64,000 nucleotides of DNA from Photobacterium toruni (GCF_024529955.1 NZ_AP024854.1:2170001-2234000), one strand, 5' to 3'; counted from the stretch's first letter, positions 1 through 9,675 are shown. Numbers and translations are program-made. Notes: generated from the letters alone by a model not told the origin.

Positions 1-447
1 ATCGGTTTTAGCGACTTTTTCAGCCATTGATAACAAATGCAGGCTTTTGGGATCAGCAACAATAGTATCAGTCGTGTTACGCCGAATCGGCGCATAACGA
101 CCCACCATATTAAGCAATACTTGGGGAGCAAACGGTTTTGCCATGTAATCAATAGCGCCGTCTTTCATCGCAGCAACAGCGTCTTCAATATTGGCGTATG
201 CCGTCATTAATAACACCGGCATTTTCGGCCACTGTAATTTAATACTGCGCAGTAAGGCTAATCCGTCCATACCCGTCATTTGTACATCCGAAACAACAAT
301 ATCAACAGATTCTGATTTCAGCAGCACTAATGCCTGTTCTGCACTTTCCGCTTCGATCCATTGATAACCTGCTAATGCTAACGTATCGACTAATGCTTCA
401 CGCAAACCTTCGTCATCCTCTACGACTAATACGCGCGTTTGACTCAT
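1..447 (-). CDS. flrC: Flagellar two-component response regulator FlrC (N-terminal part, truncated by window edge)
   Basis: Only the first 149 codons are inside the window; the gene continues past position 1. They encode a complete receiver domain. The acidic pair follows the first strand (LVVEDDEGL), the phospho-acceptor Asp lies in DIVVSDVQM, and the late lysine in DYMAKPF. FlrC in Vibrio is phosphorylated by FlrB and activates sigma-54 class III flagellar promoters; its AAA+ and Fis-type HTH domains would lie outside the window. It follows flrB on the same strand with a 29-bp gap, and flrA lies further upstream, which is the normal flrA-flrB-flrC order. The identification rests on context plus the receiver domain and is firm for the family. 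Confidence 0.9.
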   Translation of the reverse strand, partial: MSQTRVLVVEDDEGLREALVDTLALAGYQWIEAESAEQALVLLKSESVDIVVSDVQMTGMDGLALLRSIKLQWPKMPVLLMTAYANIEDAVAAMKDGAIDYMAKPFAPQVLLNMVGRYAPIRRNTTDTIVADPKSLHLLSMAEKVAKTD

Positions 448-476
448 GCTTTACTCTCCATAGTTAAATCGATTCA

Positions 477-1499
477 TTATGCGGTTTGAGCGGATAAGGC
501 TAATGGTAACTGCAAGGTAAAAGTTGCCCCAGCGCCAAGTTGTGATCTTAGTTTCAAGCTACCGCTATGAGCAGATACCACCATCTGCACAACGGCTAAC
601 CCTAATCCCGTTCCTTGTTGGCGAGTGGTATAAAATGGCTCTAATACTTTTTGGTGATCTTCTGCCGCAATTCCCGGGCCGTTATCAGTCACGCTCAGGA
701 GTAATATTTGATCTTGTTGTTGGCAACGCACTGCGACTCGACAACCTTTACCTGCCATTTGAATGGCATTGGTGATTAAATTACCCACCGCATTCGCAAG
801 TGCATTTTCATTGCCCATTAAACGTAATTTTTCATCATCACAGTCAATACTAAAATCAACGTCATTGCTTAAAACTTGTGCTTCTATCATTGCTTCTAAA
901 CTGTTGAGTAAACTTTCAATCGTAAATTCACTCACCACTTTATTGTCCCCACCTTTAGCAAATAACAGCATATCGTTAACTTGTTTTTCCAGATCGTATA
1001 ATCGATCTACCAGCTTGGTTTGAAACCGAGCCCGTGTGGTTGGAGTTAACCCTGATGATGCTAAATTAGCCGCATACAACAACGCACTTGCTAGTGGAGT
1101 ACGCACTTGATGAGCCAATGATGCCACCATTCGTCCTAACGATGATAAACGTTGCATTTCACTTAACCGTGCTTGTAATTGCCGCGTTTCGGTTAAATCA
1201 GTGATCACGATTAACTGTCCTGCTGCCGACGCTGAAATGGCTAATTTCACTTTACGACCACTACGCAGTGATACTTCATGTCCATCGTCATCTTGTGGTG
1301 CAAAACTACGTTGAATAATATCTCCCCATCGTTGACCCGTTAGCGGCTCACCCAACAACCGCAATGCTTCTTGATTAGCGTCACTAATCACTCCCTTTTC
1401 ATCCAATAAAATTACTGCAACAGGCATCACTTGTAATACCTGTTGATAACGTTCAACTTGTTGGTTTAACGCTAATAATGCTATGGATGAGTCATTCAT
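477..1499 (-). CDS. flrB: Flagellar sensor histidine kinase FlrB
   Basis: This cytoplasmic histidine kinase is the partner of FlrC in the flagellar hierarchy. A PAS-like segment covers about residues 20-100. The H-box is LAHQVRTPL, the N-box NLITNAIQ, and the ATP-lid motifs DNGPGIA and GTGLGLAVV follow. No transmembrane segment is visible, as usual for FlrB/FleS. The frame is open up to 1562, but the start at 1499 (MNDSSIALL) gives the usual FlrB length of about 340 aa; an upstream ATG at 1547 is possible. There is a gap of about 310 bp to flrA with a terminator in it, so flrBC probably has its own promoter. I could not find a convincing sigma-54 site there. Confidence 0.93.
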   Translation of the reverse strand: MNDSSIALLALNQQVERYQQVLQVMPVAVILLDEKGVISDANQEALRLLGEPLTGQRWGDIIQRSFAPQDDDGHEVSLRSGRKVKLAISASAAGQLIVITDLTETRQLQARLSEMQRLSSLGRMVASLAHQVRTPLASALLYAANLASSGLTPTTRARFQTKLVDRLYDLEKQVNDMLLFAKGGDNKVVSEFTIESLLNSLEAMIEAQVLSNDVDFSIDCDDEKLRLMGNENALANAVGNLITNAIQMAGKGCRVAVRCQQQDQILLLSVTDNGPGIAAEDHQKVLEPFYTTRQQGTGLGLAVVQMVVSAHSGSLKLRSQLGAGATFTLQLPLALSAQTA

Positions 1500-1751
1500 G
1501 ATTAACCTACGACGGACAGCAAGGATAGAGTTTAAAGCAATTTTCATGCCACCAATAATCAATATTTATCAATCACTTATATAAAAAAATAATATTAACC
1601 AGTGTCATTTTTATGACGTTAGTAATATTTTTATGCTTATAAGCCGCCCTTTTTACTCATTCGTATCAATTTACTATCGCGTTAACCCATAAAACATGGT
1701 TACTAGCAATATTTCGTTATCACCTATATAGCTATCGAGCTTTTAAATGGC

Positions 1752-1795
1752 ATAAAAAAACCGCCGTCAAATTAATGACGACGGTTTTTTTATCA
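1752..1795 (-). terminator. Rho-independent terminator of flrA
   Basis: An 8-bp stem (1761-1768 with 1777-1784) closes an 8-nt loop. On the minus strand it is followed by a run of seven U. One C/A mismatch on the plus strand becomes a G-U wobble in the minus-strand RNA, so the hairpin fits flrA transcription. Confidence 0.8.
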
Positions 1796-1811
1796 ATATA
1801 CAGGCTCTAAA

Positions 1812-3257
1812 TTAGCTGTCTTTTGACAATCCATATTTGCGCATTTTTTCAACAAGTGTTGTTCGACGCATACCTAACATATCAGCAGCACGAGCAACAA
1901 CACCAGATTGTGCATCTAATGCTTGACGAATCATCTCAACTTCCAGCTCAGCAAGCATCTCTTTAAGATTCATCCCTTCTGGTGGTAAATCATTACCAAA
2001 TACAGTGGCATCGGTATCAACAGCAGCAAACAGATCCGCTAATGCTTGTTGCTCTTGTTCCTCAATAGATACCATATTACTTTCGGGAATAAAATCAGGT
2101 AGCTGGCTATAGCGATATTTCACTGGAAGGTGGTTAACATCCACCATTTCACCAGGATACAGAATCGTTAATCGCTCAATTAAATTGGCTAATTCACGAA
2201 TATTACCCGGCCAATCATGCAACATTAATGATGCAATCGCACGCGGAGTAAAATGGATCCGTTTTGCGCCTTCAGCTTCCATTCGAGTTAGCAATTCTTG
2301 CAATAATAATGGAATATCTTCAATGCGATCACGCAATGCTGGCATATCAATAGGAAATACATTTAAGCGGTAATATAAATCTTCACGAAATAATCTATCG
2401 GCGATCATTTTATCAAGATCACGGTGCGTTGCTGCCACAATACGTACATTAGCTTTTATGGTTTGACTACCGCCAACGCGTTCAAAACTACGTTCTTGCA
2501 ATACACGTAATAATTTAACTTGCATCGACATTGGCATATCACCAATCTCGTCTAAAAATAAGGTCCCCCCCTCTGCCAATTCAAATCGACCTTTTCGAGT
2601 TGAAATAGCACCTGTAAACGCCCCCTTTTCATGACCAAATAATTCACTTTCAAGTAAATCGGCAGGAATAGCGCCACAATTCACTGGCACAAAAGGTCCT
2701 TTGCCACGCCCTGAATGATAATGCACATTACGCGCAACCACTTCTTTACCTGTACCTGATTCACCCAAGATCAATACACTTGCATCACAAGCAGCGACTT
2801 GTTCTACTAACCGACGAATATTACTAATATCTTCACTTCGCCCTACCATGCTTCTAAACAGCATGTTTTTACGCCCTAACGACGGAACCTGATGAGTAAG
2901 CTTACCTAAATATTCTTGGCAATGACGAAAGGCATCTGCTAATTGATTATAATGTAGAGGGAATTTAAGGTTGCCAATATAATTAGGTAATTCAACCAAT
3001 AACTCATGGTGATTAGTTAATGCAACCACAGGGATCTGCGGATACATTTTAAACTTATCTATAATACTATTGAGTCTTTTGGGATTGGTAATGGTTCCTA
3101 GCAGGCAGACGCCCCATGGCTGCTCCCATAATGACATAGACAAATCTTGCGATGACAGTGCACTATGATGTTCACCCATAAAATTAAGGATGACACCTAA
3201 ATCATGACATTGTTGTGGGTCGTCATCAATAACGAGCGTATTTACTAAACCGTCCAT
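1812..3257 (-). CDS. flrA: Sigma-54-dependent flagellar master regulator FlrA
   Basis: FlrA/FleQ-type master activator of class II flagellar genes, 481 aa. A degenerate receiver (FleQ) domain at about residues 1-120 opens with LVIDDDPQQ. The AAA+ domain (about 135-370) has Walker A GESGTGKE, the sigma-54 contact loop GAFTGA and Walker [10 protein letters not shown] Fis-type HTH at the C-terminus includes [13 protein letters not shown]. FleQ-family proteins of this type bind cyclic di-GMP at the AAA+ domain; that is family knowledge and not tested here. No strong Shine-Dalgarno precedes 3257. The gene is monocistronic by position, with terminators on both sides. Confidence 0.95.
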   Translation of the reverse strand: MDGLVNTLVIDDDPQQCHDLGVILNFMGEHHSALSSQDLSMSLWEQPWGVCLLGTITNPKRLNSIIDKFKMYPQIPVVALTNHHELLVELPNYIGNLKFPLHYNQLADAFRHCQEYLGKLTHQVPSLGRKNMLFRSMVGRSEDISNIRRLVEQVAACDASVLILGESGTGKEVVARNVHYHSGRGKGPFVPVNCGAIPADLLESELFGHEKGAFTGAISTRKGRFELAEGGTLFLDEIGDMPMSMQVKLLRVLQERSFERVGGSQTIKANVRIVAATHRDLDKMIADRLFREDLYYRLNVFPIDMPALRDRIEDIPLLLQELLTRMEAEGAKRIHFTPRAIASLMLHDWPGNIRELANLIERLTILYPGEMVDVNHLPVKYRYSQLPDFIPESNMVSIEEQEQQALADLFAAVDTDATVFGNDLPPEGMNLKEMLAELEVEMIRQALDAQSGVVARAADMLGMRRTTLVEKMRKYGLSKDS

Positions 3258-3465
3258 AGAAGGATACTGCCTTTATACTTTATAAGAATACACCCTGATG
3301 GTATATTCAATGTAGCAAACAGAACAACAATCAAGAAGAGAGTGATTACATTGTAATTAATGCATATTATAAGGCAAGATTTGACATGTAAAAGCTGTGA
3401 CACCAATACAAATAACAATGTATTTGATCAGGTTTTATGTAAATTTTAAGCTAAAAACACTTTAA

Positions 3466-3508
3466 AAAAATATTATCGGCAACACTAATTACCATTACCG
3501 ATAATAAA
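3466..3508 (-). terminator. Rho-independent terminator after fliS
   Basis: An interrupted 11-bp stem (about 3473-3483 with 3495-3505) is followed on the minus strand by an A/T tract rich in U. It ends the flagellin-flaG-fliD-flaI-fliS block and isolates flrA. Confidence 0.7.
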
Positions 3509-3514
3509 AATCAC

Positions 3515-3916
3515 TTAGTTTGTTTCAGTAAGGTAGTGATATTCCGTTGGAATTTGATCCCACGCTGACTTTATTTCACGTAGCATACCAATAACATCAT
3601 CTAATGGCTGAGTCACATTTTCTGCATTAGCACGTGAAATCTCACTGCCCATAAAATCATACAATGCATCAAGGTTTTTAGCGATATCACCACCATCTTC
3701 CATTGATAAGCAATCACGCAAACTTAATACAATATCTAATGCTTTGGTTAAACGCTCACACTTAACAGCGATATTCCCCTGTTCCATCGCAGCCTTGCCC
3801 TGAATGAGACGTTCTATCGCCCCAGCGTATAACATTTGAATGATACGGTGTGGTGATGCGCTAGCGAGTTGTGCATTCACTGAAACTTGCTTATATGCCT
3901 GAAGAGAACCACGCAT
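3515..3916 (-). CDS. fliS: Flagellin export chaperone FliS
   Basis: FliS (FlaJ in Vibrio naming) binds the C-terminal D0 helix of flagellin in the cytoplasm and prevents premature polymerisation. The protein is 133 aa, the family length. The N-terminal block (YKQVSVNAQLASASPHRIIQ) and the 'LYAGAIERL' helix that follows are typical. It is the last gene of the filament block, 55 bp downstream of the FliT-like gene, and is followed by a terminator. Confidence 0.95.
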   Translation of the reverse strand: MRGSLQAYKQVSVNAQLASASPHRIIQMLYAGAIERLIQGKAAMEQGNIAVKCERLTKALDIVLSLRDCLSMEDGGDIAKNLDALYDFMGSEISRANAENVTQPLDDVIGMLREIKSAWDQIPTEYHYLTETN

Positions 3917-3971
3917 GTTATTATCCTTTGTTTAGTAGCGAGACATTATCAATAAACATCAGGTTTAGAGG

Positions 3972-4289
3972 TTATTGTCCGTGTTGTTGAATATTGCTGT
4001 AGAGCGATAATGATTTTTGACTTTTTTTCGAACGTACCAATTGCATACCAATACGATCTTTATGCTGTTGTAATAACCCTTTCATCGCCTGCGTACGTGT
4101 CACAACATCATCAAATACCGCCCGTGATAAATCCGTTTGTTTAAGCACAACTTCCACTTGCTGATGACGTAAAGTGACTAAGTTTTCTAATTGTTGTGGA
4201 AAATCATCAGAGTACTCTTCCGCTAGTAATAATTGTTCTATTTGACGTTCAAGCTGAGTAAGTGGATCTAGTGTGATTACTTGTTGCAT
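3972..4289 (-). CDS. flaI: FliT-like flagellar protein FlaI
   Basis: A small (105 aa), helical, Gln- and charge-rich cytoplasmic protein between fliD and fliS. That is the position of flaI in Vibrio and of fliT in enterobacteria. Sequence similarity to FliT is weak by eye, so the name rests mostly on synteny. A role as FliD export chaperone is an inference from FliT. It begins 9 bp after the fliD stop codon, so the two are probably translationally coupled. Confidence 0.75.
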   Translation of the reverse strand: MQQVITLDPLTQLERQIEQLLLAEEYSDDFPQQLENLVTLRHQQVEVVLKQTDLSRAVFDDVVTRTQAMKGLLQQHKDRIGMQLVRSKKSQKSLSLYSNIQQHGQ

Positions 4290-4298
4290 GGGTTATCC

Positions 4299-5741
4299 TT
4301 AATCAAATGACATCATCAAGCTCATCATGCTACTAAGTTGATTATTCATTTGGCCGATGGCTTCATCCATCGCTAAAAACTGTTTATAAGTACGATCTTC
4401 ATAAGCGACCATCCGTTTATTAAGCTCTGTCATGTCATTGTCTAATGATTTTTGGCGCTCTTTTAACGTGTCTTCTTTAACAGACAATGAGCCATCAGTT
4501 TTATCGGTAAAACTGTCTAACAACTTATCGGCTTTAGCCAGAAACCCAGTGTCTTCTTTTGCAAAAAATTGGCCGATAACTGCAAAATTTTCGCTGATAA
4601 TATCGTCCAGTTTATCGCTGTCTTCTTCAAGCTCTAGGGTGCCGTCTCGCTGAATCGAAATCCCGAAATCAGACATTTGATACAGCTTACCGTTAATATC
4701 AATCGGCTCATTGAGTAAATTACGCATTTGGGTGGTCACTGAGCGGGTTAAGCTATCACCGTTCAATGCGCCGGCACGATTAGGATCATCTGGCTCTTTA
4801 TCAGCATCAAAACCAGTTAACTTATCAATGGTGCCCATTAAGCTGTTATAACTATCAACAAACGATTTCAGTGAATCTTTAGTGCTTTTCTCATCACTTT
4901 CAATGGTGATTTTTACTGATTTAACATCGATATCATCGGTTTCAGGGTTCTCGGAACCCGATGTACCGGTGAGCTTTTTAAGATCTAACGTTACCCCTTC
5001 GATGACATCTTCAAAGGTGTTATTACTGCTGGTCACGGTGGTAAAGTTATCGATCATGATTTTGGCATCTTGAGCAGCTTGCATTTGCTCAACTTTACTA
5101 TCCGTCATGCCTTCTTTATAAGCTAATGACGCTAATTGCCCTGTCATCGCTGAAGTATCAATCTCAATAGTATTTTCCTCACCCGTTTCTTTGGTTGAAA
5201 ATACAATTTTTGAACCGCCTTCTTCACCGGTATTGATTAAGGTTGCAGTGACGCCGGGGTTATCATCAGCATTATTAATTGCATCGACTACTGACGATAA
5301 ATCATCATTATCTTCACCGATATTTAAGGTCATTGATTTATCACCAACCTTAATCACCATTTCACCACTACCTAAAGAGGCTTCAGGATCGGCACTGAAT
5401 AGTTCTTTACCCATCAATTTATGTGATTGCGCCATTTGCTGAATGTTAATGTTATACACCCCGCTTTTGGCTTTAGCAGTAGCTTTTATCGATAAATAAT
5501 CACTGTTATCAGATGTGGCTTTTTGACCATTAAAGGCTTCATCTTTACCAAATTTTTCAAGCATTGACTGCATGCTACTGATCGATGATTTAACCTGACC
5601 ATAAGCACTAAGAGAGACATTAACCTGTTTCTGCTGAGTGGTGATTCGATCTGCTTTTGGTTTACGTTCAGCGGCAACTAATTGTTGCGTCATGCCTGCA
5701 ATATCTAGCCCTGATGCCATTCCGGCAGCACTTAACCCCAT
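4299..5741 (-). CDS. fliD: Flagellar filament cap protein FliD
   Basis: Filament cap (hook-associated protein 2), which folds exported flagellin subunits at the filament tip. The protein is 480 aa. The N-terminal FliD signature is ASGLDIAGMTQQLVAAE, and the C-terminal heptad-rich coiled coil (about 400-475) carries the end motif YKQFLAMDEAI. The middle is acidic and Thr/Asp rich, as common for the exposed domains. It sits between flaG and flaI. Confidence 0.96.
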   Translation of the reverse strand: MGLSAAGMASGLDIAGMTQQLVAAERKPKADRITTQQKQVNVSLSAYGQVKSSISSMQSMLEKFGKDEAFNGQKATSDNSDYLSIKATAKAKSGVYNINIQQMAQSHKLMGKELFSADPEASLGSGEMVIKVGDKSMTLNIGEDNDDLSSVVDAINNADDNPGVTATLINTGEEGGSKIVFSTKETGEENTIEIDTSAMTGQLASLAYKEGMTDSKVEQMQAAQDAKIMIDNFTTVTSSNNTFEDVIEGVTLDLKKLTGTSGSENPETDDIDVKSVKITIESDEKSTKDSLKSFVDSYNSLMGTIDKLTGFDADKEPDDPNRAGALNGDSLTRSVTTQMRNLLNEPIDINGKLYQMSDFGISIQRDGTLELEEDSDKLDDIISENFAVIGQFFAKEDTGFLAKADKLLDSFTDKTDGSLSVKEDTLKERQKSLDNDMTELNKRMVAYEDRTYKQFLAMDEAIGQMNNQLSSMMSLMMSFD

Positions 5742-5752
5742 AGTTATGTCCT

Positions 5753-6202
5753 CTACACTGTTTTACTGATAGAGCCCAGAGCATGCTTGGCTAAATTTTT
5801 GTTTAACTCTAGCAATTCTTGTGCCGGAACTTGGCGAATCACATCACCGGTTTTATTATCAACAATGGTGGCAATCTGCTTGCCTGTTTCCTCATCTTGG
5901 TGGAAACGTAAACTGCGATTACATTGTTGTAATGCTTGTTCAATCTGCTTAATGCGTTCTTGCTCTGCAATAGGATCAGGCGTAAATGAATTAAGCGGAT
6001 TGTCATCAAGAGGGTGATTAACATCATCAACATCCGTTAACGCTGTTATCAGTGGCAATGGCTTGCCGCTTGGTGGTAACTCACTATAAGTTGGATCAGA
6101 TTTAGACTGATTAGCAGTATTGACCGTCGCAGAAGTCGTACTATTTAATGATGTTGGTAGCGCGGTATATTGTCCTGTTGCAGCAGTAGAAGTGATCGCC
6201 AT
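5753..6202 (-). CDS. flaG: Flagellar protein FlaG
   Basis: FlaG family, 149 aa, between flagellin and fliD as in all polar-flagellate vibrios. FlaG is reported to influence filament length in related bacteria. The C-terminal two thirds carry the family block: a helix (IEQALQQCNRSLRFHQDEE) followed by GKQIATIVDNKTGDVIRQVP. The N-terminal 60 residues are Thr/Ser/Pro-rich and disordered. The start at 6202 is chosen because AAGGA lies 7 nt before this ATG; the frame extends to 6220. Confidence 0.92.
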   Translation of the reverse strand: MAITSTAATGQYTALPTSLNSTTSATVNTANQSKSDPTYSELPPSGKPLPLITALTDVDDVNHPLDDNPLNSFTPDPIAEQERIKQIEQALQQCNRSLRFHQDEETGKQIATIVDNKTGDVIRQVPAQELLELNKNLAKHALGSISKTV

Positions 6203-6245
6203 AGCCAGTTCCTTGAGCATATTTGTTAGCGATTAAAATACAATA

Positions 6246-6275
6246 ATGCCCTGCTGATAATATCAACAGGGCACG
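6246..6275 (-). terminator. Hairpin after flagellin gene
   Basis: A long hairpin (6248-6272, GCCCTG-type stem with a single mismatch) lies 17 bp after the flagellin stop. Only a short T-rich tail follows on the minus strand, so it may be a partial terminator or an mRNA 3'-end stabiliser that uncouples flagellin levels from flaG-fliD. Confidence 0.6.
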
Positions 6276-6289
6276 ATATTTAGAGCGGA

Positions 6290-7927
6290 TTAACCTAATA
6301 GGCTAAGTGCTGCTTGTGGAATTTGTTTTGCTTGCGCAAGGATAGAAGTACCCGCTTGTTGCAGGATCTGACCTTTAGTCATGTTGATAGTTTCAGAGGC
6401 GAAATCAACATCTTTGATACGGCTATTTGACGCATTAACGTTTTCGTTGATGTTAGCCAAGTTGCTCATGGTGTGCGTCATGCGGTTTTGGAAGGCACCG
6501 ATTTCCGCACGTTTTGAGTCGACTTGCTCCATTGCAGCATCAAGTACGTCAATCGCGTTTTGTGCGCCAGCCTGAGTTGATAGATCTAAGCTTGCTACAG
6601 ATTCGGTTGTTGTACCTTCTTTTTGAGTAAGTACTGTATCGCCGACTTTCACATCACCTTCAACAGATGCATCCAGTTTTGCTGAAGCAAAATTAATTGA
6701 GAAATCACCTTTAACCGCAGGAACACCATCAACCACTTCATTACCATTAGCACTACGACCAGCAGTAGGATCAGCTGAATCTGTGGCTGCATCTCCCCCA
6801 GCACCAGTAATAAGTGCAGCATCACCTAGTTTTATTGTTGCATCGGTACCAGCAGCACCACTAGCAGCATCAGTACCTGTACCTACACTACCGGTTACTG
6901 TTGCTGATGCTGCTATATTCTTTCCATCAGCAGCTTCTAGTACAATCTTACCGGCAACCGTACCGTCTGAAGCACCACCTGCATAATCAACTGTAGCTGT
7001 TACACCTGTTTTTTCTGACATTTCATTAATTTTTTCGACAGCTGCTTTATTTAAAGCATCTAGTTTACCAGCACTAACATCTGTTGCAGCTATATCATCT
7101 AGTGATATATCAATACCATTAATATTTAAACTACCTGTCGTTCCTGCTCCCATCGATAGTGAAGTAATATCCATTGTTGCATTTACCGCTGCAGATTTAT
7201 CACTCCCCTGAGAGACAGAAACACCACTTAATCCATCAATATTATTGATTTTTTCTTGTAACTCTTCAGCATTCATATCATGACCTAATGAAATTGACTG
7301 AGATTTACCACCAACATCAATAGTTACAGATCCATTAGCACCTTGAGTTCCGGCAACTGCTGTTGCACTTAACTCCATATCACCAGCAGCATCCGTACCA
7401 AAACTTTTATAAGTTTGACCCAAAGCGTGTGAAGATACATCCATCAATCCTAAGCTTTGCGTTTCATTTGAATTAGCACCAATTTGAAAATCTCTTGAAC
7501 CAAATGAACCATCAAGCAGGCTCTGACCACCAAAACTAGTAGTATCAGCAATACGGTTCATTTCGCTTTGTAGTTCACCCATTTCTTTCTGCATGGCGTC
7601 ACGGTCTTTATCTGAGTTTGAACCGTTAGCCGATTGTAGTGCTAACTCACGCATACGCTCCATGATGGTGGTTGATTCTGACATCGCACCTTCAGCAGTC
7701 TGTGCCATTGACACGCCATCGTTAGCGTTACGCATTGCAACGTTTAGACCATTGGTTTGGTTAGTCAAACGGTTTGAGATTTGCAGACCGGCTGCATCGT
7801 CTTTGGCAGAGTTAATACGCAGACCAGATGATAATTTTTGCATGCTGTCGGCAACACTGCTGCTTGCACTGTTAAGGTTACGCTGGGCAGTCATTGCTGT
7901 TACGTTAGTATTAATTGTAATAGCCAT
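6290..7927 (-). CDS. flaA: Polar flagellin (single, large)
   Basis: Filament subunit of 545 aa. The N-terminal D0/D1 region (about 1-170) starts [18 protein letters not shown] and contains [19 protein letters not shown]. The C-terminal D1/D0 region (about 450-545) ends in [20 protein letters not shown]. Between them lies an insert of about 270 residues rich in Gly, Ala, Thr and Asp, including a flagellin-IN-like segment near residue 230. Vibrio flagellins are usually about 375-400 aa and occur in tandem; here there is one gene with an enlarged surface domain. It lies downstream of flgL after a 480-bp spacer and upstream of flaG. The gene name is by position; the paralogue set cannot be judged from one window. 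Confidence 0.95.
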   Translation of the reverse strand: MAITINTNVTAMTAQRNLNSASSSVADSMQKLSSGLRINSAKDDAAGLQISNRLTNQTNGLNVAMRNANDGVSMAQTAEGAMSESTTIMERMRELALQSANGSNSDKDRDAMQKEMGELQSEMNRIADTTSFGGQSLLDGSFGSRDFQIGANSNETQSLGLMDVSSHALGQTYKSFGTDAAGDMELSATAVAGTQGANGSVTIDVGGKSQSISLGHDMNAEELQEKINNIDGLSGVSVSQGSDKSAAVNATMDITSLSMGAGTTGSLNINGIDISLDDIAATDVSAGKLDALNKAAVEKINEMSEKTGVTATVDYAGGASDGTVAGKIVLEAADGKNIAASATVTGSVGTGTDAASGAAGTDATIKLGDAALITGAGGDAATDSADPTAGRSANGNEVVDGVPAVKGDFSINFASAKLDASVEGDVKVGDTVLTQKEGTTTESVASLDLSTQAGAQNAIDVLDAAMEQVDSKRAEIGAFQNRMTHTMSNLANINENVNASNSRIKDVDFASETINMTKGQILQQAGTSILAQAKQIPQAALSLLG

Positions 7928-7989
7928 AAAGGTGACACTCCTTGGTATGATCTTTCCCAGACGTGGTGCCGGGTTAAAAAGAGATTTAA

Positions 7990-8010
7990 TTAACTTAGTG
8001 CTAAAGTTAA
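7990..8010. promoter_or_regulatory. Perfect inverted repeat in flagellin leader
   Basis: TTAACTT and AAGTTAA form a perfect 7-bp inverted repeat around a 7-bp spacer, 63-83 bp upstream of the flagellin ATG. It is operator-like in shape. The binding factor is unknown. Confidence 0.35.
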
Positions 8011-8103
8011 CGGCACCTTTTGGCGAAGCTTGAGGATTATTTTTAGGATTTTGTATATGAATTTAACAATTGATAAATAGGGAGAATATTTGGCGAGTGG
8101 CTT

Positions 8104-8184
8104 ATTGGGGTTGTCATGATTGAATTAACTAGCGTCTTTTAGGCTCAAGCACGCGTTGAGTAGATCACGGATAGCCTCGTCCCT
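8104..8184. repeat. 81-bp direct repeat, copy 1 (flgL-flagellin spacer)
   Basis: This copy matches 8327-8407 at 73 of 81 positions with no gaps, and the two copies are 223 bp apart. It ends in a segment (8161-8200) resembling the short palindromic intergenic repeats common in Vibrionaceae. No coding capacity is visible. Confidence 0.75.
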
Positions 8185-8213
8185 CGACTTCCGAGATGAC
8201 GCATAATGAGCTA

Positions 8214-8325
8214 CGTGAGTGCCAACCCCGTTATTGCCGACCGTGAGTGCCAAACCCCACCCCGTCATTTCCTACAGTGAGGTTACGAACGAGATAGGGA
8301 ATCTACTCCCCACGCGTTGTAGAGT
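8214..8325. repeat. Degenerate intergenic repeat material between the two 81-bp copies
   Basis: This stretch contains an internal short direct repeat (CGTGAGTGCCAA at 8214-8225 and 8242-8253) and a degenerate GTCATTnCC...GGGAATCTAC unit at about 8264-8306. The latter resembles the widespread 'GTCATTCCC...GGGAATCT' interspersed repeats of marine gammaproteobacteria. It looks like accumulated, decaying repeat copies. No gene is visible. Confidence 0.5.
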
Positions 8326-8326
8326 C

Positions 8327-8407
8327 ATTAGGGTTGTCATGATTAAATTCACTGCCATCTGTTAGGCTCAAGCACGCATTGAGTAGATCACGGATAGCCT
8401 CGTCCCT
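8327..8407. repeat. 81-bp direct repeat, copy 2 (abuts flgL stop codon)
   Basis: Second copy of the repeat at 8104-8184. Its last base is also the last base of the flgL coding sequence read on the minus strand, so the repeat begins exactly at the flgL 3' end. Confidence 0.75.
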
Positions 8408-9663
8408 TAAATATAATTAAACAATGACAATTGCTTAGTTTGCCCAAACGCTTGCTGCGAGGCTTGCAGCGCCATCATTTGTTGATTCATATCCATGATA
8501 GCTTTGCTGTAATCGAGATCTTCTAAGCCACTTTGCGCCTGATTGAGGGTTAACTCAAAATCCAGATGTTGTTCTAATTGGCGATCGACCCGCTGCATAA
8601 TAATGCCGACTTCTGAACGTTGCTGGTTCATGTGCACAAAGCCACTGTCGAGATCATCAATCACTCGCTGTAAGTTTGCTTCTGCTGCTGGCGATGAGGT
8701 TGAACGCTCTGCGTTATCAATTGCACTCTGAATTGAATCAAATATATTGATGGTTTGGGCAGGCTTTAGCGCAATGCTATCGCCACTGCTGATACCATCA
8801 AATTTTAAATTAAGGGTGGCGCTATCGGCAACTGCAGGATCTTTATAAACGATGCCTTGTTCTGAATCATAAGCTTGATTTGCAGCGACGACTTTGCCCC
8901 CAACGGTTAAATTATATTGCATCTCTTTGGTTGTTGTACCATCCGCCGCTGCGACATCAACTTCATTGAAACTCACTTCAATAGCTTCAGCTGAACTAAA
9001 ATCACTGGTAGTGGCAGAAAGTAGGTGCAGTTTAGATCCATCAGTTAAGCCACCAGCACCATCGCTAAAGACAGGTCGAAAATCACCGTAGCTATTAGGG
9101 ACATCAGTAAATAATTGATCCCCAGGCAGACTGGTTTTTACGTTAACCGATTTATCAATTTGCGCATAACGCGACTGGTTATCACCGTGATAGTTCATGC
9201 TGCCATCAGAGGCTTCCATAAACGGCTTAGTGTCAGATTGATTACCCGCAAACACATAATTACCCGCTTCATCACGGCTATTGGCTAATTCCAGTAAACC
9301 ATCACGCAGGCTGATTAATTCATCTTTAAATGCGGTGCGGTCGTTACTTGCCATCGCGCCATTGATCATACCGAGCACTTTTTGCTTAGTTGCGCCAAGG
9401 TTATCTTCAACTCCTGCAATCGCGGTTTCCATGGTTTGCAGACGATTATTTGCAAGGGTGATGGCACTATTATATTGATCGATTTGAGTCAGTTGTTGGC
9501 GATAGTTTTGAATTGTCACTGAGGACACTGGATCATCGCCTGCGGTTTCGACCCGTTTGCCGCTAGAAAGTTGACCGTTAGTTTGATTAAGCTCGCCTTG
9601 CTTACGCATTAAGTTGGAGGTCAGGTTTTGGTATTGGCTGGCGGTTGAGACGCGATTGATCAT
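8407..9663 (-). CDS. flgL: Hook-filament junction protein FlgL (HAP3)
   Basis: FlgL joins the FlgK layer to the flagellin filament. The protein is 418 aa. The N-terminal D0/D1 block resembles flagellin (MINRVSTASQYQNLTSNLMR, with the nearby SSGKRVETAGDDP). The C-terminal heptad region (about 340-415) includes LDYSKAIMDMNQQMMALQ. It starts 12 bp after the flgK stop and is co-transcribed with flgK. Its 3' end abuts a repeat copy. Confidence 0.95.
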   Translation of the reverse strand: MINRVSTASQYQNLTSNLMRKQGELNQTNGQLSSGKRVETAGDDPVSSVTIQNYRQQLTQIDQYNSAITLANNRLQTMETAIAGVEDNLGATKQKVLGMINGAMASNDRTAFKDELISLRDGLLELANSRDEAGNYVFAGNQSDTKPFMEASDGSMNYHGDNQSRYAQIDKSVNVKTSLPGDQLFTDVPNSYGDFRPVFSDGAGGLTDGSKLHLLSATTSDFSSAEAIEVSFNEVDVAAADGTTTKEMQYNLTVGGKVVAANQAYDSEQGIVYKDPAVADSATLNLKFDGISSGDSIALKPAQTINIFDSIQSAIDNAERSTSSPAAEANLQRVIDDLDSGFVHMNQQRSEVGIIMQRVDRQLEQHLDFELTLNQAQSGLEDLDYSKAIMDMNQQMMALQASQQAFGQTKQLSLFNYI

Positions 9664-9675
9664 AACAACTCCTGA

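Noticed and set aside
1562-1750. Sigma-54 promoter for flrBC
   Set aside because: Expected from the Vibrio model, but no GG-N10-GC element with acceptable flanks was found between flrA and flrB.
7957-7970. Sigma-54 promoter for flagellin (GGCACC...GG on the minus strand)
   Set aside because: The -12 dinucleotide is GG instead of GC, so the match is only half; no better candidate was found.
8041-8100. Sigma-28 promoter upstream of flagellin
   Set aside because: TAAA and a GCC element are present on the minus strand, but the spacing is 17 instead of 15 and the -10 is poor.
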